From Rhodobacter sp. (GTDB lineage Bacteria; Pseudomonadota; Alphaproteobacteria; Rhodobacterales; Rhodobacteraceae): a DNA stretch of 20,235 bases. Shown here piece by piece: positions 13,898 to 20,235 of the stretch. Below the pieces are notes generated by a model. The model worked only from the letters and a program-made list of their open reading frames with translations, made no database searches and was not told where the DNA came from. A program made the position numbers and the translations under genes. The DNA is taken from the NCBI GenBank assembly GCA_013824055.1, contig PNNE01000204.1, forward strand, positions 1 to 20,235, written 5' to 3'. How positions within the stretch are numbered: the first letter of the stretch is position 1; each line of letters starts with the position of its first letter.

Positions 13898-15403
13898 ATG
13901 AAAGCACGGGTCACGGCGCACAGCGCCTATACGATCGCCGACATCGACAAGCGGTTGTACGGGTCATTTCTGGAACACCTTGGGCGTGCGGTCTACACCG
14001 GCATCTACGAGCCGGGCCATCCGACCGCCGACGACCAGGGCATGCGCCGCGACGTGATCGACCTTGTCCGCGCGCTGGACACCCCGATCTGCCGCTATCC
14101 CGGCGGCAACTTCGTCTCGGCCTACAACTGGGAAGACGGGATCGGCCCCAAGGATCAGCGCCCCAAACGGCTCGACCTCGCCTGGCGCACGACCGAGACC
14201 AACCAGGTCGGCATCCACGAATTCGCCGACTGGGCCGAAAAGGCCGGGACCGAGATGATGCTGGCGGTCAACCTTGGCTCGCGCGGGCTGGACGAAGCGC
14301 GGGCCTTCGTCGAATACGTGAACCACAAGGGCGGGACCCACTGGTCGGACCTGCGCGCCAGGAATGGCCGCAAAGAGCCGTGGAACTGCCGCCTCTGGTG
14401 CCTGGGCAACGAGATGGACGGTCCCTGGCAGGTCGGCCACAAGACGGCCGGCGAATACGGCCACCTGGCGAACGAGACCGCCAAGGCCCTGCGCGGCCTT
14501 GACCCGACGCTGGAGCTTGTCGTCTGCGGCTCGTCGCACTCCAACATGCCGACCTATCCGCAATGGGAAGCCACCGTGCTGGAGGAAACCTACGACCAGG
14601 TCGACCACATCAGCCTGCACATGTACTTCGAGAACTACGAAAAGAACTCCAACGAATTCCTGGCCTTGCCGCAGAAGCTGGACAATTACATCGGCACCGT
14701 GGCGGGGATCATCGACTATGTGAAGGCCAAGAAGCGGTCCAAGCGCAAGGTCACAATCTCGTTCGACGAATGGAACGTCTGGTACCACGAACGCAAGGCC
14801 GATGCCGAGCGGATGCGCACCTGGGACTGGCCCGAAGCCCCGGTCCTGCTGGAGGATCAGTACAATTTCGAGGATGTCCTGCAGGTCGGCTGCATCCTGA
14901 ACACCTTCATCCGCCGCGCCGACGTGGTGAAGATCGCCTGCATCGCGCAGCTGGTGAACGTGATCGCTCCGATCATGACCGAGCCCGGCGGGGCGGCCTG
15001 GCGCCAGACGATCTACTGGCCGTTCCTCTTTGCCTCGAAACACGGGCGCGGCACGGCGATGCAGCTTGCGGTCGAGGCTCCGACCTACGACGCCGATGCT
15101 GCCGCTGGCGTCCCGTGGCTGGACATCGCGGGGGTCCGGGATGACGATGCGGGGACGCTGACCTTCTTCGCCATCAACCGCAACGGCTCCGAACCGATGG
15201 AGGTCGACGTGGCGCTGGACGGCTTCACCGCAAGGACAGTCGAGCACACGCTGATCAAGCACGCCGACCTTGAGGCGCGGAATTCAAAGGCCAACCCCGA
15301 CAATGTCGCCCCGCAGAAGGGCAGCGGGGCCAGGCTGGGCGGAAGGGGACTGCACCTGACCCTGCCGCCGCATTCCTGGTCGATGATCCGGGTCGGGCGT
15401 TAG
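13898..15403 (+). CDS. abfA: GH51 alpha-L-arabinofuranosidase, cytoplasmic
   Basis: A 501-residue GH51 enzyme that removes terminal alpha-L-arabinofuranosyl units from arabino-oligosaccharides. Both catalytic glutamates are in place: acid/base Glu172 in WCLGNEMDGPW and nucleophile Glu291 in ISFDEWNVWYH, nearly the same numbering as characterised bacterial GH51 enzymes. The opening FLEHLGRAVYTGIYEP and CRYPGGNFVSAYNWEDGIGP line the sugar pocket, and the C-terminal 120 residues form the beta-sandwich that usually completes the family (ending LPPHSWSMIRV). There is no signal peptide, so it acts on sugar brought in by the adjacent ABC importer. A ribosome site GGGAGGA precedes the ATG. It is downstream of the regulator and about 100 bp before the binding-protein gene, with an operator-like region on each side. 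Confidence 0.95.
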   Translation: MKARVTAHSAYTIADIDKRLYGSFLEHLGRAVYTGIYEPGHPTADDQGMRRDVIDLVRALDTPICRYPGGNFVSAYNWEDGIGPKDQRPKRLDLAWRTTETNQVGIHEFADWAEKAGTEMMLAVNLGSRGLDEARAFVEYVNHKGGTHWSDLRARNGRKEPWNCRLWCLGNEMDGPWQVGHKTAGEYGHLANETAKALRGLDPTLELVVCGSSHSNMPTYPQWEATVLEETYDQVDHISLHMYFENYEKNSNEFLALPQKLDNYIGTVAGIIDYVKAKKRSKRKVTISFDEWNVWYHERKADAERMRTWDWPEAPVLLEDQYNFEDVLQVGCILNTFIRRADVVKIACIAQLVNVIAPIMTEPGGAAWRQTIYWPFLFASKHGRGTAMQLAVEAPTYDADAAAGVPWLDIAGVRDDDAGTLTFFAINRNGSEPMEVDVALDGFTARTVEHTLIKHADLEARNSKANPDNVAPQKGSGARLGGRGLHLTLPPHSWSMIRVGR

Positions 15404-15469
15404 TATCCGCATCTCGGATACGTATCAGGTTTCTGTTGATCGAATCGGGAAAGCGGATACGCTTTTCCC
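15403..15469. promoter_or_regulatory. Operator region before the sugar-binding-protein gene (two palindromes)
   Basis: The first site is a perfect repeat GTATCCG-CATCT-CGGATAC (15403-15421), whose right arm also forms GATACGTATC (15417-15426). A second site, GGGAAAGCG-GATA-CGCTTTTCCC (15447-15469, one-base bulge), contains another CGGATAC (15454-15460). Thus three CGGATAC heptamers sit within 58 bp. A -35-like TTGATC occurs between the sites (about 15436-15441), but no matching -10 is clear. The second repeat ends about 30 bases before the ribosome site. Confidence 0.6.
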
Positions 15470-15509
15470 ATCAGACGCGGCGAACCACGCCGCCATGAGG
15501 GAGGAAATG

Positions 15510-16781
15510 ATGACCATAAGTGGAATGCTGAAGGCCGCCATCGTCGCAACCATCGGCTTTGCCGGGGTCGCACGGGCGGAAGAGACCGTCGTCTGGTGGG
15601 ATTTCCTGGGCGGCGGCGACGGCGTGCGCATGAAGAAGCTCATCGACGACTTCAACGCGGCGCATGCAGGCCAGGTCAAGATCGACGCGACCACGCTGGA
15701 ATGGGGCACGCCCTTCTATGCCAAGGTCCAGACCTCTGCCGCCGTGGGCGAGGCGCCGGACATCATGACCTACCACGCCAGCCGCATCCCCCTGGCCGTC
15801 CAGCAGGGCGTGCTGCAAGAGATCACGGCGGATGACTGGACCGCGATGGGCCTGTCGCAGGCCGACTTTGCGCCCGCGATCTGGGACGCCGTGACCATTG
15901 ACGGCAAGCAGTATGCCGTGCCGCTGGATACCCACCCGATCGTGCTTTACTACAACAAGGACCTGCTGGAAAAAGCCGGGATGCTGGACGAAAACGGCAA
16001 GCCCAAGGGTCTGGACAGCCGCGAAGGCTTTACCGCCACGTTGCAGGCGCTGAAGGATTCGGGCGTCACCTTCCCGCTTGGCAGCGTCACCGCCGACGGC
16101 AACTTCATGTTCCGCACGATCTACTCGCTGGTCGGCCAGCAGGGCGGCGAGTTGATGACCGACGGCGAGTTCCTGGCCGGTGACAACGGCGAAAAGCTGG
16201 CAAACGCACTGGGCGTGCTGGCGGAATGGACGACGGCGGGCCTGCAGTCGACCTATACCGACTACCCGGCCACCGTCGCGCTCTTCACCAGCGGCGAAGC
16301 GGCGATGATGATCAACGGCGTCTGGGAAGTGCCCACGATGACCGACCTTGCCGCGCAGGGAAAGCTGTTCAACTGGGGCGCGGTCGAGCTGCCGGTGATC
16401 TTCGACAAGCCCGCGACCTATGCCGACAGCCACACTTTCGCGATCCCTGCGAACCAGGGCAAGGAGATGACCCCCGAAAGGCGCGCAGCGGTGCTGACCG
16501 CGATCTCGTGGATCTCGAAGAACTCGCTCTACTGGGCCACCGCGGGCCACATCCCCGCCTACGGCCCGGTGACGGACTCGGCCGAATACAAGGCGATGGA
16601 GCCGAACGCGACCTATTCTTCGCTGACGGCCAACATGATCTTCGACCCGAAGTCCCCGCTTGCGGGGGTGGCCGGGCCGATCTTCGACGTCATGTCCACC
16701 TATTTCGTGCCGACGGTCAACGGCGAGATGGACCCGGCGGAAGCCGTGGAGATGATCCGGGAAGAGCTGAACGCTCTGTGA
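15510..16781 (+). CDS. Sugar ABC transporter substrate-binding protein (CUT1, MalE-like)
   Basis: A periplasmic binding protein of 423 residues that captures a sugar or oligosaccharide and delivers it to the permeases. The start at 15510 is chosen because GGGAGG (15499-15504) is spaced correctly for it; ATGs at 15495 and 15507 are in frame but lie before or too close to that site. A Sec signal peptide follows (MTISGMLKAAIVATIGFAGV, cleavage after ARA at about residue 23), with no lipobox. The mature protein opens with ETVVWWDF and has solute-binding-protein family 1 features (AVGEAPDIMTYHASRIP, AVPLDTHPIVLYYNKDLLEKAG, SGEAAMMINGVWEVP). It is first in the cluster with the two permeases. The ligand cannot be read from sequence; arabino- or galacto-oligosaccharides are suggested by the GH51 and GH4 genes. 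Confidence 0.94.
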   Translation: MTISGMLKAAIVATIGFAGVARAEETVVWWDFLGGGDGVRMKKLIDDFNAAHAGQVKIDATTLEWGTPFYAKVQTSAAVGEAPDIMTYHASRIPLAVQQGVLQEITADDWTAMGLSQADFAPAIWDAVTIDGKQYAVPLDTHPIVLYYNKDLLEKAGMLDENGKPKGLDSREGFTATLQALKDSGVTFPLGSVTADGNFMFRTIYSLVGQQGGELMTDGEFLAGDNGEKLANALGVLAEWTTAGLQSTYTDYPATVALFTSGEAAMMINGVWEVPTMTDLAAQGKLFNWGAVELPVIFDKPATYADSHTFAIPANQGKEMTPERRAAVLTAISWISKNSLYWATAGHIPAYGPVTDSAEYKAMEPNATYSSLTANMIFDPKSPLAGVAGPIFDVMSTYFVPTVNGEMDPAEAVEMIREELNAL

Positions 16782-16795
16782 TCTGACAGAATGGC

Positions 16796-16819
16796 GGGCC
16801 GCCTGTCACCGGGCGGCCC
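16796..16819 (+). terminator. Hairpin between binding-protein and permease genes
   Basis: An 8-bp G+C stem GGGCCGCC/GGCGGCCC (16796-16803 with 16812-16819, loop 8) lies in the 59-bp gap, followed by AACTTTTCC. It is too weak in its T-run for full termination. In comparable operons such a hairpin protects the upstream mRNA or causes partial stop, so that binding protein is made in excess over permeases. Confidence 0.5.
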
Positions 16820-16840
16820 CAACTTTTCCGGGGAGGCAGG

Positions 16841-17722
16841 ATGCTGACCAATCGCCGCAAGGATGCCTGGATCGCCGCCGTTCTGGTGGCTCCGTTTCTG
16901 GCGATCTATCTTCTGGTCTTCGTCTGGCCGACGATCCAGATGTTCGGCATCTCGTTCACCAACGCCCCCCTGATCGGCAGCGGCGACTGGGTCGGAACCG
17001 AGAACTACGAGCGGCTCGCGAGTGACCCGCGCTTTCGCACCGCCGCCTGGAACACCGCCTATTTCGTCATCCTGACCGTCCTGCCGGGGACTGTCGTGGC
17101 GCTGCTGATCGCGCTTGGCGTCGCGCGGCTGAAGGGGCGGTTGCAGTCGGGCATCCTGGCGCTGTTCTTCCTGCCCTATATCCTGCCCGTCTCGGTCGTC
17201 TACCTGATCTGGGACTGGGTGCTGAACTTCCAGTTCGGCATCCTGATGCATGTCCTTGACCTGTTCGGCATGGACCGCATCCCGATCATGAAGACCCGCG
17301 AATGGTTCATGCCCGCTGTCGGCGTGGTGACGATCTGGTGGACTGCGGGCTTCTCGATCCTGCTGTTCCTTGCCGGTCTGCGGTCCATTCCGCCCGAGAT
17401 CTATGAGGCCGCGGCCCTGGACAATGCTGGCCGCTGGACAACCTTCCGCCGGATCACCTGGCCGCTGCTCTGGCCGGTGACCAGCCTTGTCTTCACCATC
17501 CAGCTTATCGCGCAGCTGAAGATCTTCGACCAGGTCTACCTGTTCTCGCAGGGCGGACGCCCGAACGACAACATGGTCCTCGTCTACTACGTCTTTCAGC
17601 GCGCCTTCCAACAGGACCAGGGCGGCCGCGCTGCCGCCGTGGCCGTGACGCTTTTCGTGCTGGTGGTCGTCGTGTCGGTGCTGCAATTCCAGCTTCTGCG
17701 CATGGCGGGGGGACGCAAATGA
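16841..17722 (+). CDS. Sugar ABC transporter permease (MalF-like)
   Basis: A 293-residue inner-membrane permease with six predicted helices: the first near residues 11-31, the others between 70 and 290. The coupling loop for the ATPase is the EAA motif EIYEAAALDNAGRWTTFRRI (EAA at 189-191), complete with the conserved glycine. The start ATG follows GGGGAGG. The stop overlaps the next gene's ATG (ATGA), as is usual for paired permeases. Together with the MalG-like partner it forms the channel of a CUT1-type importer. The short N-terminus, without the extra helices of E. coli MalF, is normal for this branch. Confidence 0.95.
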   Translation: MLTNRRKDAWIAAVLVAPFLAIYLLVFVWPTIQMFGISFTNAPLIGSGDWVGTENYERLASDPRFRTAAWNTAYFVILTVLPGTVVALLIALGVARLKGRLQSGILALFFLPYILPVSVVYLIWDWVLNFQFGILMHVLDLFGMDRIPIMKTREWFMPAVGVVTIWWTAGFSILLFLAGLRSIPPEIYEAAALDNAGRWTTFRRITWPLLWPVTSLVFTIQLIAQLKIFDQVYLFSQGGRPNDNMVLVYYVFQRAFQQDQGGRAAAVAVTLFVLVVVVSVLQFQLLRMAGGRK

Positions 17723-18561
17723 CCACGACCAGCCTGCAACGGATGAACTTCTGGGGCGGGGTCATCACCGTCCTGACCGTCCTTCTTGCCCTGCTCTGGG
17801 CCTTCCCGCTGTACTGGGGCGTCATCTCCTCGCTGAAGCCCGAGAACGAGGTCGTGCGCCCCTATATCGAGCTTTGGCCCGAGAACCCGACCTTCAGCCA
17901 CTATTACACCGCGATCTTCGACACCCAGATCGTGACCTGGTACATCAACTCCATCGCCGTGGCGGTGGGGGTGACGGTGATCACGATCGTGACGTCGATG
18001 CTATCGGGCTATGCGCTGTCACAGCTGCAGTTTCCTGGCCGCAAGGCCTTGTGGTGGCTGATCCTGGCCAGCTTCATGGTTCCGACCCAGGCGCTGATCA
18101 TCAACCACTTCGTGCTGATCGCTCAACTGGGCCTGATCAACACCTGGGCCGGGATCATGCTGCCGCAACTGATCCACCCGGTCATCATCATCGTCTACAA
18201 GCAGTTCTTCGACCAGGTCCCCAAGGACTTCCGCGAAGCCGCCGTGATGGACAACGCGGGCGAATTCCGCATCCTGTTCAAGGTCTACCTGCCGATGAAC
18301 TGGGGGGTCACGACGGCGCTGTCCATCGTCACCTTCATCTGGACCTGGAACGCCTTCCTGTGGCCTTTCCTGTCGGTGACGCGGACCGAGATGATGACCG
18401 TTCCCGTCGGGATCACCCAGGTCAACGACGCCTTCGGAGTGTTTTACGCCCGCCAGCTTGCCGCCGCCGTGCTGGCTGGACTGCCGGTGGCGCTGGCCTA
18501 CCTTCTGTTCCAGCGCAAGGTGACCGAGGCGATCACGCTCTCTGCCGGGATCAAGGGATAG
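17719..18561 (+). CDS. Sugar ABC transporter permease (MalG-like)
   Basis: A 280-residue inner-membrane permease, partner of the preceding gene and translationally coupled to it by a 4-bp ATGA overlap. The MalG-type opening (LLALLWAFPLYWGVISSLKP), the second-helix region WYINSIAVAV and the EAA loop DFREAAVMDNAGEFRILFKV (EAA at 173-175) are all present, as is the C-terminal VTEAITLSAGIKG typical of the family. It ends the plus-strand transporter operon. The matching ATPase gene is not downstream in the same direction but convergent, 112 bp away. Confidence 0.95.
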   Translation: MTTTSLQRMNFWGGVITVLTVLLALLWAFPLYWGVISSLKPENEVVRPYIELWPENPTFSHYYTAIFDTQIVTWYINSIAVAVGVTVITIVTSMLSGYALSQLQFPGRKALWWLILASFMVPTQALIINHFVLIAQLGLINTWAGIMLPQLIHPVIIIVYKQFFDQVPKDFREAAVMDNAGEFRILFKVYLPMNWGVTTALSIVTFIWTWNAFLWPFLSVTRTEMMTVPVGITQVNDAFGVFYARQLAAAVLAGLPVALAYLLFQRKVTEAITLSAGIKG

Positions 18562-18580
18562 AAGCGGGGCGCCGGCCTTG

Positions 18581-18624
18581 TCAAAGAGGTCGGGATCAAA
18601 GAGGTCGGGATCAAAGAAGTCGGA
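18581..18624. repeat. Three tandem 15-bp units after the permease gene
   Basis: The unit TCAAAGAGGTCGGGA occurs at 18581-18595 and 18596-18610 exactly, and a third, slightly degenerate copy lies at 18611-18624. It begins 20 bases after the permease stop and is in frame with it: if the stop were read through, the repeats would encode KEVGI units. It probably arose by replication slippage. Confidence 0.8.
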
Positions 18625-18645
18625 CCGGAGGTTTCAGAACTCCGG
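18625..18645. terminator. Possible bidirectional terminator between permease and ATPase genes
   Basis: An inverted repeat CCGGAG...CTCCGG (18625-18630 with 18640-18645) can be extended inward by TT/AA around a TCAG loop. It lies between two convergent genes. There is no strong T-run on either side, so any intrinsic termination would be weak. Confidence 0.4.
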
Positions 18646-18673
18646 CCCGCCGCTTTGACACCTGGCGCTGACT

Positions 18674-19741
<1,068 letters not shown>

Positions 19742-19762
19742 GTCATCCTCCCGAAGCTTTGG

Positions 19763-19795
19763 ATCATAGTTTCGGGTATATATCCGATGTGTCAA
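19763..19795 (-). promoter_or_regulatory. Promoter/operator between GH4 and ATPase genes
   Basis: On the minus strand a perfect TTGACA (19795-19790) and a good -10-like TATGAT (19768-19763) are 21 bp apart. That is longer than optimal, and the -35 overlaps the GH4 stop codon. Between them lies a 14-bp near-palindrome (19773-19786, plus-strand CGGGTATATATCCG, one G-T mismatch) containing CGGATAT on the minus strand, related to the other sites in this locus. It would let the ATPase be expressed separately from GH4 under the same regulator. Confidence 0.5.
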
Positions 19796-20235
19796 GCCAA
19801 AGCCGGTGCCTTCCGTGCAGATACCACCTGTCGCGAAGCGTATTGCGGCAGCCATTCGGCCTGGGCGTCCAGCATTTCGTCCACCATCGACCAGACCTCA
19901 TCAGGTGTGCAGACGGCCCCGACCAGGGGGTCATGCAGGACCGCCAGTTTCAGCAGATCGACATCCCCGGTCACGGCCGCCTGCACCGACATGCGTTGCA
20001 CGTTGACCGAAGCCTGACAGGTCGCGGCGCAGGCCAGCGGCAGGGTGACGCCTTCGACCATGTTGATCCCGAAGCGGTCGACCCAGCCGGGGCTCTCGAT
20101 GATGCAGTCGTCGGGCAAGTTGGTGATCACGCCCCGGTTCTTCACGTTGAAGTGGCCGCGGTAGGGGCGCCCCGTTTCCAGCGCCTCGATGATGTGGCTG
20201 GCGTGTTCGTCGGTGCGTTTCCACTGCGACAGGGG
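19792..20235 (-). CDS. GH4 family glycosidase, C-terminal part (5' end outside window)
   Basis: The frame is open to the window edge, so the last 147 residues are visible of a protein usually about 430-480 residues long. GH4 enzymes (alpha-galactosidase MelA, alpha-glucosidases and others) hydrolyse glycosides in the cytoplasm by an oxidation-elimination route needing NAD and a divalent metal. Typical C-terminal features are HIIEALETGRPYRGHFNVKN, GVITNLPDDCIIESPGWVDR, INMVEGVTLPLACAATCQAS and the helix VQAAVTGDVDLLKLAVLHDP. The catalytic N-terminal part with the NAD fold is outside, so the sugar specificity cannot be judged. The stop lies 50 bp before the ATPase gene, on the same strand, so the two probably form one unit, with an extra promoter between. 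Confidence 0.9.
   Translation of the reverse strand, partial: PLSQWKRTDEHASHIIEALETGRPYRGHFNVKNRGVITNLPDDCIIESPGWVDRFGINMVEGVTLPLACAATCQASVNVQRMSVQAAVTGDVDLLKLAVLHDPLVGAVCTPDEVWSMVDEMLDAQAEWLPQYASRQVVSARKAPALA

Overview
The window is a high-G+C, gene-dense stretch of what looks like an alphaproteobacterial chromosome, most likely from the Rhodobacterales (Paracoccaceae). This rests on base composition, on the style of the protein sequences (CarB, the ArsR-ArsC fusion, the IorAB-type oxidoreductase, the sugar ABC transporter) and on the dense ATGA/GTGA gene overlaps. No RNA gene, insertion sequence, prophage or CRISPR array was seen.

Layout. (1) 1-1010 is the 3' end of carB. (2) 1011-1499 is non-coding and holds a cluster of strong palindromes. 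(3) 1500-2503 is a two-gene unit: an NTF2/ketosteroid-isomerase-like protein and a GNAT acetyltransferase. (4) 2507-3022 (minus) is a flavin reductase. (5) 3149-6061 (minus) is a copper-efflux operon, copA-cueR, behind a textbook MerR-type promoter with a 19-bp spacer over a CueR box. (6) 6240-9350 (plus) is an arsenic operon: an ArsR-ArsC fusion, a GAPDH, and the ArsJ permease. (7) 9343-12055 (minus) encodes a two-subunit molybdenum hydroxylase (2Fe-2S subunit plus Tat-exported molybdopterin subunit), divergent from a TetR regulator at 12151-12759. (8) 12865-20235 is a carbohydrate locus: an ArsR-like regulator, a GH51 alpha-L-arabinofuranosidase, a complete CUT1-type ABC importer (binding protein, two permeases, and a convergent ATPase), and the 3' end of a GH4 glycosidase.

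How the parts work together. CopA exports Cu(I) under CueR control. In the arsenic operon, arsenate has two possible fates: reduction by the ArsC half, or incorporation by the GAPDH into unstable 1-arseno-3-phosphoglycerate, which ArsJ exports. In the sugar locus, the importer would bring in a small oligosaccharide. The cytoplasmic GH51 and GH4 enzymes, neither with a visible secretion signal, would then cleave it. Related palindromes carrying CGGATAC-like or GGTATA-like half-sites lie before four genes of this locus and suggest one shared regulator, plausibly the ArsR-like protein at 12865.

Most genes belong to known families. The least ordinary items are the cysteine-free ArsR sensor domain fused to ArsC, the uncharacterised two-domain ArsR-like sugar-locus regulator with its putative operators, the palindrome cluster after carB, and the back-to-back promoters with a predicted leaderless tetR mRNA. 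I did not see a clearly new defence or mobile system.
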